Position numbers and translations under genes: made by a program | Notes under the pieces: generated by a model | The model's input: the letters and a program-made list of their open reading frames with translations, nothing else | The model's database searches: none | What the model was told of the DNA's origin: nothing | NCBI GenBank assembly: GCA_027306755.1 | Contig: DAHUZE010000003.1 | Location: forward strand, 1-45,678 | Direction of reading: 5' to 3' | DNA length: 45,678 nucleotides | Source of the DNA: Acidimicrobiaceae bacterium | GTDB lineage: Bacteria > Actinomycetota > Acidimicrobiia > Acidimicrobiales > RAAP-2 | Shown here: piece after piece, positions 1-7,600 of the stretch | Layout of the letters: every line of letters starts with the position of its first letter | Position numbering within the stretch: the stretch's first letter is position 1

Positions 1-1
1 C

Positions 2-196
2 CAGCGCGAGCTCGCGAAGCGCCTGGGCGTCTCCCAGCCACGCGTCGCCGCCATCGAACGCTCGCACAACGTGACGATTGAGGTACTCGAACAGTACGTC
101 GAGGCGCTCGGCGCAAAGCTCGAAGTGAACGTCGTCACGGGTCGCCGCAAGACCCGGCTGCTGGGGGCGAATAACGAGGCTGCCAAGTCGGCCTGA
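2..196 (+). CDS. XRE-type helix-turn-helix regulator, C-terminal part
   Basis: The frame is open from the window edge to the TGA at 194-196 and gives the last 64 residues; the start lies outside. The first residues, ELAKRLGVSQPRVAAIER, read as the recognition half of a Cro/C1-type (XRE) helix-turn-helix, followed by a short beta/helix end (VEALGAKLEVNV) and a basic tail. Small proteins of this shape are often the antitoxin half of HigBA/RelBE-like toxin-antitoxin pairs, where the toxin would sit just upstream, outside this window. That pairing is inference; what is visible is only the DNA-binding domain. The gene sits in a stretch with other worn accessory genes (broken methyltransferase, recombinase remnant). 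Confidence 0.75.
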   Translation, partial: QRELAKRLGVSQPRVAAIERSHNVTIEVLEQYVEALGAKLEVNVVTGRRKTRLLGANNEAAKSA

Positions 197-295
197 GCGG
201 TCCGATACTTACGGCGTTCGTCGGGAGAGACTCGCACCCACCGCCAGCCGTGGGCGCTTTTGGGCGCAATGTGGGCATCGCGGCAGACGCGGTGA

Positions 296-1110
296 TCAGC
301 TCGTGCACAGACTCAGTGCCGTAACGGCGACCGTGGCGTACTTCACGGTGACGCTGCCGCCCATGGCGTCGATGACGGCGCCGGCGTCCGCCAGGAGTGC
401 GTCGAGCTGGGATCGCTCCAGGCGGTTGAAGCCACCGCCAGTAGCCATCGCCTCCAACCACTCGTCTCGGGTGTAGGCGCGTTCCCGGTCGATCTGCCAC
501 CGCTCCGGTTCGCTGAACGCACGGGCGTCTCGTATGCCCTCGGCCGCCTTGGCGTAAAACGCCTGGTACCCGGCGGGGCCGCCGGTCGAGGCTCGAGCAG
601 CCGGGGCGCCGGGAACAACGCGGCGGAAGGCATCAGCGAGGGCCTCGCCGACGTCCGAAGGGAGCTCCATTGCATTCCAGAACACGGCCAGACGACCACC
701 AGGCTGGAGCACCAGTGCCGCTTTGGCTGCACCGGCCCCCGGATCGAGCCAATGCCAGGTCTGGGCGGCGATCACCGCATCGAAGGTCCTCCCGGCCGGT
801 TCCCACTCCTCGAACCTCGCCACTTCCACCTGTAACCCTCTTCGTCGGGCATACTCAGCCATTCGCTCGTCGGGGTCGACCCCAAGGACCGTGCACCCGG
901 CCGCTTGGAAGGCTTGCGCGGCGATGCCGGTGCCGATGCCGACGTCGAGGATCTCTCGTCCGGGGCTCGCCGCGACGATCTGTCGACCAATGCCTGCGGG
1001 CAGTCGGGTCGCGCACGGTGATAGCGCTCGGGATCGCCACCGAAACCCTCGGCCAGCAGACGGAAGCGATACGGCTCGGCGCCCGAGCAGCCGGGCGGTA
1101 GAATGACCAC
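296..1110 (-). pseudogene. Class I SAM-dependent methyltransferase, frameshifted
   Basis: The C-terminal 220 or so residues carry a clear class I methyltransferase core: ILDVGIGTGIAAQAF (SAM-binding glycine loop), an acidic VLGVDPDERM strand and AQTWHWLDP, as in small-molecule/lipid methyltransferases. The normal N-terminal lead-in (GDPERYHRARP, PQALVDR) is present but in a different frame. The two frames join at 980-981, where one base is missing between the Val-Asp codons and the Ile codon, so one deletion explains the break. The best start is GTG at 1110, six bases after a -10-like hexamer, which would make the mRNA leaderless. It is divergent from the TetR gene at 1176 and probably its target. 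It could be a true pseudogene or a sequencing/assembly indel. Confidence 0.7.
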
Positions 1111-1116
1111 GTGCCC

Positions 1117-1146
1117 ATTCCAAGTGGGCGACTGCCCACTTGGCAA
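1117..1146 (-). promoter_or_regulatory. Candidate promoter of the methyltransferase gene
   Basis: On the minus strand TTGCCA (1146-1141) and TGGAAT (1122-1117) are separated by 18 bp and lie directly before the GTG at 1110. The -35 is a 5/6 match and the -10 a 4/6 match to consensus. The spacer is almost entirely the palindrome at 1120-1143. Confidence 0.45.
1120..1143. promoter_or_regulatory. Perfect palindromic operator, probable TetR site
   Basis: CCAAGTGGGC (1120-1129) and GCCCACTTGG (1134-1143) are exact reverse complements separated by GACT. The site lies between divergent methyltransferase and TetR genes and overlaps the -35/-10 spacer of the candidate methyltransferase promoter. On the plus strand it lies 16 bp past a TAGAAT hexamer (1099-1104) that could serve the regulator. 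A dyad of this size between a TetR gene and a divergent neighbour is the classic arrangement for autoregulation plus target repression. Confidence 0.7.
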
Positions 1147-1175
1147 CCTGATCCGCACCGGGGAAGAAGAGAGCC

Positions 1176-1772
1176 GTGCCCACCGGAGTCGCCCTCCACG
1201 ATGCGCCCGAGCGCCTGTTCGAGGCTGCTGAGCGGGTGATCGTGCGCGATGGCCCCAACGCCTTGACCAGTCGGTCGGTGACCGCGGAAGCCGGTGTCGC
1301 CAAGGGTGTGCTCCACCGCCACTTCACCGACTTCGACGACTTCTTGGCGGCGCTCGTGCTCGACCGCGTCAACGGGGTGCACAAGTTGGCGGCATCGCTC
1401 GAGGATCGACCGGGAACGGGCTCCGTGGTCGCGAACCTAACCGACGCGCTCATGGACCTCTTCGGCCCGATCGCCGTGGCTATCGTCGGCCTCGTCATCT
1501 CCCGAGATGGTCTGCGGACTCGGCTCCGGGAGGCCGGGGCCGCCCGTCTGCCGGTCCTCGAAGAAGGGGCAACCATGATCGGTCAGCACCTCCGCGCTGA
1601 GCGCGAGCTGGGCCGTGTTGTTGAGGACACCGATGTCGACACCATCGCCCCCACCTTGATCGGGGCGGCTCACCTGTTGTTCGCCCAACCCGAAGGCGGC
1701 CAGCCACCTTGGAGCGAGGTCGAAAAGATCGTGAGAACGGTTGTTGCCCACGTGATTGTCGAACGGCGATGA
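1176..1772 (+). CDS. TetR/AcrR family transcriptional regulator
   Basis: 198 residues, the usual size for the family. The N-terminal third is the TetR DNA-binding domain, with the helix-turn-helix text SRSVTAEAGVAKGVLHRHF typical of this family; the rest is an alpha-helical ligand-binding/dimerisation domain with no readable ligand signature. GTG at 1176 is preceded by the purine-rich GGGAAGAAGAG, a good ribosome-binding site, 4 nt upstream. The divergent neighbour is a SAM methyltransferase, and a perfect 10+4+10 palindrome lies between them, so repression of the methyltransferase and of itself is the simplest reading. The inducer is unknown. The target is frameshifted, so the regulator may have lost its partner. 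Confidence 0.88.
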   Translation: MPTGVALHDAPERLFEAAERVIVRDGPNALTSRSVTAEAGVAKGVLHRHFTDFDDFLAALVLDRVNGVHKLAASLEDRPGTGSVVANLTDALMDLFGPIAVAIVGLVISRDGLRTRLREAGAARLPVLEEGATMIGQHLRAERELGRVVEDTDVDTIAPTLIGAAHLLFAQPEGGQPPWSEVEKIVRTVVAHVIVERR

Positions 1773-1911
1773 CTGGCTGGCGCACCGCCGAGTAACCGGA
1801 AGCGAGCGGTGGCCCCTATCGGCTGTCCCCGAACATCGAGAGGGCCTCGATCGGAGAGTGCCCACTACCGCCGGCCGCAGGCGCTTGTATCCTGGTCGCT
1901 AGCCCACTCAA

Positions 1912-2282
1912 GTGGTCGACGAGGCCGGGATCACCGAGGCCGAAGACGCTATCGAGCCCTACCTCTCGGCGTCCGAGCCCGGCACGCTGTCGGAGGCCCA
2001 GTGCGGCAAGCGTCTCGAAAGCCTCGCCGGCAAGGTGCGCAATCTCCGGGAGCGGCGGGAGGACCTGATCGTCGCCGTGCAGCAGGACGCGGCCTCCGCA
2101 CCCGCCGCCGAGGTGATCGCCGAGATGCGGCGCAACATCGAACACGCGCTCACCCACGGCGCCGTGCCGGTCCGCAAGGCGCTGCTCCAGGAGCTCGTCC
2201 ACGAGATTCGCGCCGAACGTCGCGACCGCGATGCACCGCGCTCCGCGTGCCCGGTCGCGCGGGACCAAGGACCGCGCCCTAG
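1912..2282 (+). pseudogene. Serine recombinase remnant (C-terminal coiled-coil and tail)
   Basis: From GTG 1912 the frame encodes about 105 residues resembling the region after the zinc-ribbon/recombinase domain of large serine recombinases: a long charged helix (CGKRLESLAGKVRNLRERRE), an ALTHG turn, and the closing RKALLQELVHEIRAE. There is no catalytic serine domain, and an in-frame TAG at 1900-1902 lies just upstream. The last residues (ALRVPGRAGPRTAP then TAG at 2281-2283) appear in the neighbouring frame, suggesting a further one-base shift near 2230. The open frame that runs on through the tRNA is spurious. The remnant ends at a hexamer repeat touching tRNA-Glu, so it probably marks the decayed edge of an integrated element. 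Confidence 0.65.
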
Positions 2283-2283
2283 C

Positions 2284-2322
2284 GCGATGGCGATGGCGGT
2301 GGCGATGGCGATGGCGATGGCG
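2284..2322. repeat. GCGATG hexanucleotide tandem repeat
   Basis: Six GCGATG units (one as GCGGTG) plus a trailing GCG run directly into the 3' end of tRNA-Glu on the minus strand. It encodes only dipeptide runs in every frame and is not part of a gene I can support. Confidence 0.85.
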
Positions 2323-2395
2323 TGCCCCCAACGGGATTCGAACCCGTGCTTCCGCCTTGAAAGGGCGGCGTCCTGGGCCGCTAGACGATGGGGGC
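2323..2395 (-). tRNA. tRNA-Glu (anticodon TTC)
   Basis: Minus-strand 73-nt cloverleaf. The acceptor stem GCCCCCA pairs with TGGGGGC and A is the discriminator. The D-arm contains GTCTAGCGG. The anticodon arm is CCGCC-CTTTCAA-GGCGG with anticodon TTC, and the T-arm has the standard GGTTCGAATCC. No CCA is encoded. The 3' end abuts the hexamer repeat and the recombinase remnant. Confidence 0.95.
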
Positions 2396-2470
2396 TGGGG
2401 AGCTTCTGGGTCGCCGCCGGGCGCGGGACGGGAACGCTGGCGCGGCAGCTCTGCGGCGCGGAGGCACGCT

Positions 2471-2508
2471 ACCAGCGGCGGCGGTCCCGGTCCGTCGCCG
2501 CCGCTGGT
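2471..2508 (-). terminator. Strong hairpin downstream of ctaA
   Basis: Perfect 13-bp inverted repeat: ACCAGCGGCGGCG (2471-2483) and CGCCGCCGCTGGT (2496-2508) with a 12-nt loop, 27 bp beyond the stop codon of the heme A synthase gene and 75 bp before tRNA-Glu. There is no T-tract, which is common for terminators in high-GC actinobacteria. Confidence 0.6.
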
Positions 2509-2535
2509 CGGTACGGGTCCGGCACCGGCAGCCTC

Positions 2536-3558
2536 CTACGAATGGGCGCGGACGCCGTCGGGCGCGCCGGCTACCGCCGGTTCTGGCCGCCGGCGGGCCA
2601 CGGCGGGCACCGTGGACTCCAGCCGCTCCGGTGCGTGGTGGGTGAGGGCCAGGACGAACTGGGTCACCCCGATCACCAGGACGGTGGCGCCCAGCTCGTG
2701 CAGCTCGACCAGCGCGGCCGGGAGATGGGTGAAGTACTGGGTGTAGCCGACCACGCCCTGGGCGACGAGGACCACCACCAGCATGCGGGCCGCCTTGCGC
2801 ACCCGTTCGGGCACGTCGAGCGCGTGGAGGGCGACTGCCAGGGAGATGACGACTCCGATGAGGAAGAGGGCCATCGTGGAGTGGAGCTCGGCCATCTGCC
2901 GCAGGGCCACGGGAATCCGCTTGGCCACCTCCTGGCCCTGCGCCCCACCCGAATCCGGCGCGGTCCCGGTGGTGGCTGACCCGGCGGCCAGCACGAGCGC
3001 CACCATCGCGGCCATGCCCCAGGACAGGAGCAGGATGGCCCTCGGCACCAGCGCCCTCCCCGAGCCTGGGGCGTAGGTGCGGCTGGATCGGTGCAGCAGC
3101 ACGGCCGCGTCCACCACCAGGACCATGGTGGCCAGGAAGTGGACCATCACCAGGTACGGGTTGAGCTTGGTGTACACGACGATGCCGCCGAGCACGGCCT
3201 CCATCAGGACGCCGGCAACGAGGCCGCCCGAGAGCCAGACCAGGTCCTTGCGCGCTGGCCGGCGCAACAGGGCGGCCAGGAAGGTCACCCCGATCACGAC
3301 GACCAGCAGCACGGTGACCATCCGGTTCCCGAACTCGATCAGCGAGTGGAACTGGAGAGGGGGAGTGACATGGCCCTTGAAGCAGTCGGGCCAGTCCGTG
3401 CAGCCCAGCCCCGAGCCGGTCACCCTGACCGCGGCGCCGGTCAGCACGATGGCGGACACGCAGATCAGGGTGACCAGGGACAGCCGGCGCACCAGGAGCG
3501 GCGACGCCGCCGGCAGCCGGCGCGACCATCGGTCTGTTGCGCGGACGGGGGCAGGCAC
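2536..3558 (-). CDS. ctaA: Heme A synthase (CtaA/Cox15 family)
   Basis: Converts heme O to heme A for aa3-type cytochrome oxidase; an integral membrane enzyme. The family opening LTGAAVRVTGSGLGCTDWP is present with the following Cys, then IEFGNR and about eight hydrophobic helices. Candidate heme-ligand histidines occur in FHSLIEF, MVHFLATM, LHSTMALF and LHELGATV. I chose GTG 3558, giving 340 residues with a short basic lead; the frame is open far upstream, but that part overlaps the divergent thioredoxin gene and is low-complexity. The alternative ATG at 3663 would overlap it too. In mycobacteria the ctaA homologue (Rv1456c) sits beside an ABC-2 exporter (Rv1457c-Rv1458c); the same exporter pair is 1 kb away here, supporting the call. 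Confidence 0.88.
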   Translation of the reverse strand: MPAPVRATDRWSRRLPAASPLLVRRLSLVTLICVSAIVLTGAAVRVTGSGLGCTDWPDCFKGHVTPPLQFHSLIEFGNRMVTVLLVVVIGVTFLAALLRRPARKDLVWLSGGLVAGVLMEAVLGGIVVYTKLNPYLVMVHFLATMVLVVDAAVLLHRSSRTYAPGSGRALVPRAILLLSWGMAAMVALVLAAGSATTGTAPDSGGAQGQEVAKRIPVALRQMAELHSTMALFLIGVVISLAVALHALDVPERVRKAARMLVVVLVAQGVVGYTQYFTHLPAALVELHELGATVLVIGVTQFVLALTHHAPERLESTVPAVARRRPEPAVAGAPDGVRAHS

Positions 3559-3691
3559 GCTTGCCGATGGTAATGGGCGGTGTCGAGCCGAGGCCTGCGG
3601 GCGCCCACAGCCCGCGCCACGCCGCGCCGCGCCCGAACCTGCGGCCCTGCCTGGCCGCTCCATGGGGGGCGTCGTAGGCTCGGCCGAGCCG

Positions 3692-4375
3692 ATGACCCCT
3701 TCAGACCGTCCCGCTGCCACATCCGCCGAGACCCCCGCCCCTGCACCGATCCCGACTGCACCGCCCCCTGGGCCGGCAGCCCCTGCGCCGCCCCCGCCAA
3801 CCCCACCCGCGCCGTCCCGCAAGCCCCGGCTGGTGTTCCTGGCCGCGGGCGCCGTGCTGGCCGCGATCCTGGCCGTGTTCCTCTTCACCGACGTGGGCAC
3901 GGGCGGGAAGTCGGTCCGGCCCACGGCCGGCTCGCCCGTCCCCACCTTCACCCTGCCCGCGCTGATCGGCAAGGGCACGGTGGGCGTGCCGGCCGACGGC
4001 GGGGGGAACGGCCGCCCGGCGATCCTGCTGTTCTTCGCGAGCTGGTGCACGCCGTGCCAGGCCGAGATGCCGGCCCTGGCCCACGTCTACCGCAGCCAGC
4101 AGGCGGCCAGGAGCCGGCTCGCCCTGGTGTCGTTGGTGGGGGTGGACGGGAGCGACCCCAAGGCCGACGCCACCCGGTTCGTCCGGGCGTCGGGGGTCAC
4201 CTTCCCCGTCGGGACGGATCTCAACTACACAGTGACCCAAGGCCTGTTCGGCTTCACCGGGCTGCCCGAGTCCGTGTTCGTGAAGGCCGACGGAACGATC
4301 GCCGGTATCCACCTGGGCGCCCTGTCCACCGGGGCCTTCGTCTCCTGGGAGCACAAGCTCCTGGCGTCCGGCTGA
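3692..4375 (+). CDS. Membrane-anchored TlpA/ResA-like thioredoxin-fold protein
   Basis: 227 residues: a Pro/Ala-rich cytoplasmic lead (1-43), one transmembrane helix (about 46-66), then an extracytoplasmic thioredoxin fold. The active site is CTPC at residues 119-122 inside LLFFASWCTPCQAEMPAL, and the cis-Pro loop region reads FGFTGLPESVFV. Such proteins (ResA, TlpA, CcmG/DsbE) reduce disulfides on apocytochrome c or deliver electrons to copper chaperones of cytochrome oxidase. Placement between heme A synthase and its usual exporter partner supports a role in oxidase or cytochrome c maturation; that is inference. ATG 3692 is preferred, with ATG 3662 as an alternative. The gene is convergent with the ABC permease. 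Confidence 0.82.
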   Translation: MTPSDRPAATSAETPAPAPIPTAPPPGPAAPAPPPPTPPAPSRKPRLVFLAAGAVLAAILAVFLFTDVGTGGKSVRPTAGSPVPTFTLPALIGKGTVGVPADGGGNGRPAILLFFASWCTPCQAEMPALAHVYRSQQAARSRLALVSLVGVDGSDPKADATRFVRASGVTFPVGTDLNYTVTQGLFGFTGLPESVFVKADGTIAGIHLGALSTGAFVSWEHKLLASG

Positions 4376-4396
4376 GCCAGGCACACGCCGGCGCGG

Positions 4397-4452
4397 CGGC
4401 CCCCGCTCACTCCCAGCGGCCCCCGCTCACCCCGGCCCCCGCTCACTCCCAG
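4397..4452. repeat. About 20-bp tandem repeat at the 3' end of the ABC permease gene
   Basis: Units CGGCCCCCGCTCACTCCCAG at 4397-4416 and 4433-4452, with a shortened copy at 4417-4433. On the minus strand the unit contains the last codons and TGA stop of the permease, so the gene's own end has been duplicated downstream twice. Confidence 0.8.
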
Positions 4453-5180
4453 CGGAAAGTGAGCGATGCGGCCACGGCCGCCCCCAGGGCCCAGGCGCCC
4501 AGGACCGCCCACGCCTCCACCGGCACGGCTCCGCCCGTGCCCAGTGCCGCGTGGAAGGCGTCGGACAGGGCCGCCGCCGGGAGGGCCCGGGCCAGGGCGG
4601 CCAGGCTCCCGGGGAGCTTGGCCAGCGGCACGATCATGCCGCCGAGCAGCAGGAGAACCAGGTAGAGGCCGTTGGCCGCGGCCAGGTTCAGCTCGGCCCG
4701 CAGCAGGCCGGCCATGAGCAGACCCAGACTGCCGAAGGCCACGGTGGCCAGTACGGCTGCGGCCAGGGCCTCCCCCGCCCCGGACCCGGCCGGGCTCCAG
4801 CCCAGGCCGTAGCCCACGGGCACCAGTACCGCAACCTGGACCACCTCCACCAGGAAGATGGTGGCCACCTTGGCCGCCAGCAGCCGGCTCCGGCCCAGCG
4901 GGGTCGTGCCCAGCCGCTTGAGCACGCCGTATCCACGCTCGAAGCCGGTGGCGATGCCGAGGGACACCATGGCCGTGGACATGACGGCCAGCGAGAGGAT
5001 GCCGGGGGTGAAGAAGGCGACCGAGGACTCCCGTCCCGTGGACACCACGTGGGACGTGGAGAAGAACACGAGGAAGGCGACGGGGATACCCACGGTGAGG
5101 AGCAGGGTCTCGCCTCGGCGCAGCGTCATGTACGTTTCTGCGCCGATCTGCGCCACCAGCGGGCGCCAGGCCCGGGTCAT
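4443..5180 (-). CDS. ABC-2 type transporter permease
   Basis: 245 residues with six predicted membrane helices, the ABC-2 (exporter) permease layout: an N-terminal helix (LLLTVGIPVAFLVFF), a loop, paired helices, the family-type turn RLGTTPLGRSRLLAAKV after helix 2, and a final helix near the C-terminus. Start ATG 5180 overlaps the TGA of the upstream ATPase gene by ATGA, so the two are translationally coupled and form one exporter (probably a homodimer of permease plus two ATPases). The substrate is unknown; the mycobacterial equivalents next to ctaA are also unassigned. A heme- or lipid-related cargo would fit the neighbourhood but is speculation. The stop codon lies in a tandem repeat. Confidence 0.85.
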   Translation of the reverse strand: MTRAWRPLVAQIGAETYMTLRRGETLLLTVGIPVAFLVFFSTSHVVSTGRESSVAFFTPGILSLAVMSTAMVSLGIATGFERGYGVLKRLGTTPLGRSRLLAAKVATIFLVEVVQVAVLVPVGYGLGWSPAGSGAGEALAAAVLATVAFGSLGLLMAGLLRAELNLAAANGLYLVLLLLGGMIVPLAKLPGSLAALARALPAAALSDAFHAALGTGGAVPVEAWAVLGAWALGAAVAASLTFRWE

Positions 5181-6196
5181 CTCCCGGCTCCCCGCCCGGC
5201 GCGACGCCCGCGCCCGCCCGAGCCATCGTGGCCAACGGCATCGCCGCCTTCCTCCGCGCCCACGATCGCCAGGTACGTCTCTTCCAGGGTCCGACCGGTC
5301 CGCAGGTCGCTCAGGGTCAGGTCCCGTCGGGCCAGCCATGCGGTGAGGGTGGCGGTGAGTGCCGGCGTGGCCGCTGCCGCGATCCGGTAGCGGCCCGCGG
5401 ACTCCTCGGCCACCGGCGCACCCAGTTCATCGCCCAGGGCGGCGACGTCCAGCCCCGGGGGTGCGCCGAAGGCCACCGTGGCGGAACCGCCTGCGTCGGC
5501 GGCAAGCGACCGGGGCGTCCCCTCGGCAACAACCGTGCCGTGGTGGAGGATGACCACCCGGTCTGCCAGCCGCTCGGCCTCGGCCAGCTCGTGGGTGGTG
5601 AGCACCACGCAGCGCCCGCGCTGGCGCAGTGCGGCCACCACGTCGCGCACGGCCAGGCGCCCCTCGGGGTCGACGCCGGCGGTCGGCTCGTCCAGGAAGA
5701 GCACCTCCGGCCTCCCCACCAGGGCCAGGGCGAGGGACAGCCGAGCCTGCTCCCCGCCCGACAGGTGGCGCCACGGGGTGCTGGCGACGTCGCCCAACCG
5801 GACCAGGTCTAGCAGGGCCTCGGGGTCCTCCGGCAGCTCGTAATAGGCCGCGAAGAGCTGGAGCGCCCTGCGGGGCCCGAGCATCGGGTAGATGCCGCCG
5901 CGCTGGAGCATGACCCCGATACGCGGGACGAGCGCCCGGTGGTCGGTCACGGGGTCGAGCCCGAGGACCCGCGCCGTCCCCCCCGACGGTCGGCGGTAGC
6001 CCTCGAGGCACTCGACGGTGGAGGTCTTGCCGGCTCCGTTGGGGCCGAGCACGCAGAGGATCTCGCCCCGGCGGGCAATCAGGGTGACGCCGTCCACGGC
6101 GGTGCGTGCCCCGTAGCGGACGACCAGGTCCGTGCAGGCGACCGCCACGTCCTGGTGGTCGGGTGACGCTGGGTTGGCGGAGCCTTCGGCGGGCAT
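5177..6196 (-). CDS. ABC transporter ATP-binding protein (exporter type)
   Basis: 339 residues. Walker A is GPNGAGKT (51-58), the Q-loop follows in VMLQRGGIYP, the signature is LSGGEQ (145-150), Walker B is LFLDEP (166-171) and the H-loop is TTHELAE. The C-terminal 110 residues are the accessory region seen in ABC-2/drug-exporter ATPases. It is coupled to the permease by a 4-nt overlap. The called ATG (6196) is only 28 bp from the divergent serS start; GTG 6145 (VAVACTDLVVRYG) is a credible alternative that would leave room for promoters. The C-terminal tail is Gly/Arg-rich low complexity. Confidence 0.92.
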   Translation of the reverse strand: MPAEGSANPASPDHQDVAVACTDLVVRYGARTAVDGVTLIARRGEILCVLGPNGAGKTSTVECLEGYRRPSGGTARVLGLDPVTDHRALVPRIGVMLQRGGIYPMLGPRRALQLFAAYYELPEDPEALLDLVRLGDVASTPWRHLSGGEQARLSLALALVGRPEVLFLDEPTAGVDPEGRLAVRDVVAALRQRGRCVVLTTHELAEAERLADRVVILHHGTVVAEGTPRSLAADAGGSATVAFGAPPGLDVAALGDELGAPVAEESAGRYRIAAAATPALTATLTAWLARRDLTLSDLRTGRTLEETYLAIVGAEEGGDAVGHDGSGGRGRRAGRGAGR

Positions 6197-6224
6197 CGGC
6201 GGTCACGCTACTGTCGGCGGGCAA

Positions 6225-7535
6225 ATGATCGACATTCGTCTCGTCCGGGATCAGCCCGACCTCGTGAAGGAGGCGCTGGGCCGTCGCGGCATCCCCTCGC
6301 AGGAGGTGGACGCGCTCGCAGCCCTCGACGCCGACCACCGCAGCGCGCTGGCGCGACAGGAGGCGCTGCGGGCCCGGGTGAAGGCTCTCTCGCGCCAGGT
6401 GGGTGAGGCCCGCAAGCAGAAGGAAGATGCCGCGGCGTCGGCGCTCGCCAAAGAGAGCCGCCGCGTCGGCGTGGAGGAACGGACCGCGGCGGAGGAGTCC
6501 GACCGTCTGGCCAACGAGCTGCGGGCCCGGCTGCTGGTCACCCCCAACCTGCCGGCCGACGACGCCCCCGACGGCGGCGGCCCCGAGGACAACGTGGTCG
6601 GCCGCCGGTGGTGGCCCGGGATCGACGCCGGCGCGCCGGAGCCCGAGCCGGCGGAGCACCAGCGGGTGCCCCACTGGGACGTGGGCGCCGAGCTCGGCAT
6701 CCTGGACATGCCGCGGGGTGCCCGGATGTCCGGGTCCATGTTCCCGCTGTTCCGGGGGCCCGGCGCGCGCCTGCTCCGGGCGCTCACTGCATTGGCCCTG
6801 GACCGCCACGCAACAGCCTGGGAGGAGATCCGGCCGCCCACCATGGTGCTGACCGAGACGATCACGTCCACCGGTCACCTGCCCAAGTTCGCCGACGAGG
6901 CGTACCACGTGGAGCGGGACGACCTGTGGCTGATCCCGACGGCCGAGGTGCCGCTGGCGTCGGTGCACCGGGGCGAGGTCCTGGACGAGGCTGCGCTGCC
7001 GGTGCAACTGACCGCTGTCACCGGCTGCTTCCGCCGGGAGGCGGGGGCGGCGGGCCGGGACACCCGGGGCCTGCTGCGGGTCCACGAGTTCGACAAGGTC
7101 GAGCTGTTCGCCTTCGCCACGCCGGTCCAGTCGGCGGCGGTCCACGCGGACATGCTGGCCCGGGCCGAATCCCTGCTGCAGACCCTCGAGCTGCCGTACC
7201 GGGTGCTCGACCTGTGCACCGGGGACCTGGGAGCGTGGGCCAAGCGGACCTTCGACCTGGAGGTGTACGCCCCCGGATCGGATCGCTGGCTGGAGGTGTC
7301 CTCGGTCAGCTGGGTCGGCGACTACCAGGCCCGCCGGGCCAACATCCGCTACCGCCCGGCCGACGGAGGGGGGAACCAGCTGGTGCATACCCTCAACGGC
7401 TCGGCGCTGGCGTGGCCCCGGATCTGGGCCGCCCTCGTCGAGTGGGGGCGGCAGTCTGACGGCTCGGTCCGCCTGCCCGAGGCGCTGGCCCCCTGGTTCG
7501 GACCGTCGCCCGCCATCGGGCCCCGGGTCGTCTGA
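6225..7535 (+). CDS. serS: Seryl-tRNA synthetase (divergent motif text)
   Basis: 436 residues. An N-terminal helical hairpin (about 25-105; EALRARVKALSRQVGEARKQ) is the tRNA-binding arm. The class II core follows with TSTGHLPKF, IPTAEVPL, motif 2 FRREAGAAGRDTRGLLRVHEF and motif 3 NGSALAWPRIWAALVE. It charges tRNA-Ser with serine. Two stretches deviate from the usual bacterial text: the segment usually reading SSCSNCxDFQARR is SSVSWVGDYQARR, and motif 3 has WPRIWAALVE for the common VGRTLxAILE. A hexamer TACTGT (6209-6214) lies 10 nt before the ATG, so transcription probably starts within a few bases of the start codon. It could be the housekeeping enzyme of a divergent lineage or a paralogue. 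Confidence 0.88.
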   Translation: MIDIRLVRDQPDLVKEALGRRGIPSQEVDALAALDADHRSALARQEALRARVKALSRQVGEARKQKEDAAASALAKESRRVGVEERTAAEESDRLANELRARLLVTPNLPADDAPDGGGPEDNVVGRRWWPGIDAGAPEPEPAEHQRVPHWDVGAELGILDMPRGARMSGSMFPLFRGPGARLLRALTALALDRHATAWEEIRPPTMVLTETITSTGHLPKFADEAYHVERDDLWLIPTAEVPLASVHRGEVLDEAALPVQLTAVTGCFRREAGAAGRDTRGLLRVHEFDKVELFAFATPVQSAAVHADMLARAESLLQTLELPYRVLDLCTGDLGAWAKRTFDLEVYAPGSDRWLEVSSVSWVGDYQARRANIRYRPADGGGNQLVHTLNGSALAWPRIWAALVEWGRQSDGSVRLPEALAPWFGPSPAIGPRVV

Positions 7536-7600
7536 CTGCCCACCCGCAGGCACCGCGGTTGCGGCGGCCGGTGGGGGTGCGATCGCCGGCGGCGCCTCTG

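Noticed and set aside
1857-1915. Extra GCCCACT half-sites like those in the TetR operator (near 1859 and 1902)
   Set aside because: Isolated heptamers without the dyad; expected by chance and not upstream of an intact gene.
1816-2331. Minus-strand frame with a His-Arg repeat opposite the recombinase remnant
   Set aside because: The HRHRHR run is just the GCGATG repeat read backwards and the rest is a mirror of recombinase coding sequence.
2323-2395. tRNA-Glu 3' end as a confirmed attachment site
   Set aside because: No second copy of the tRNA 3' end was seen in the window, so an att pair cannot be shown.
2536-4050. A 504-residue version of heme A synthase
   Set aside because: The first 164 residues run through the divergent thioredoxin gene and are low-complexity; the family begins near GTG 3558.
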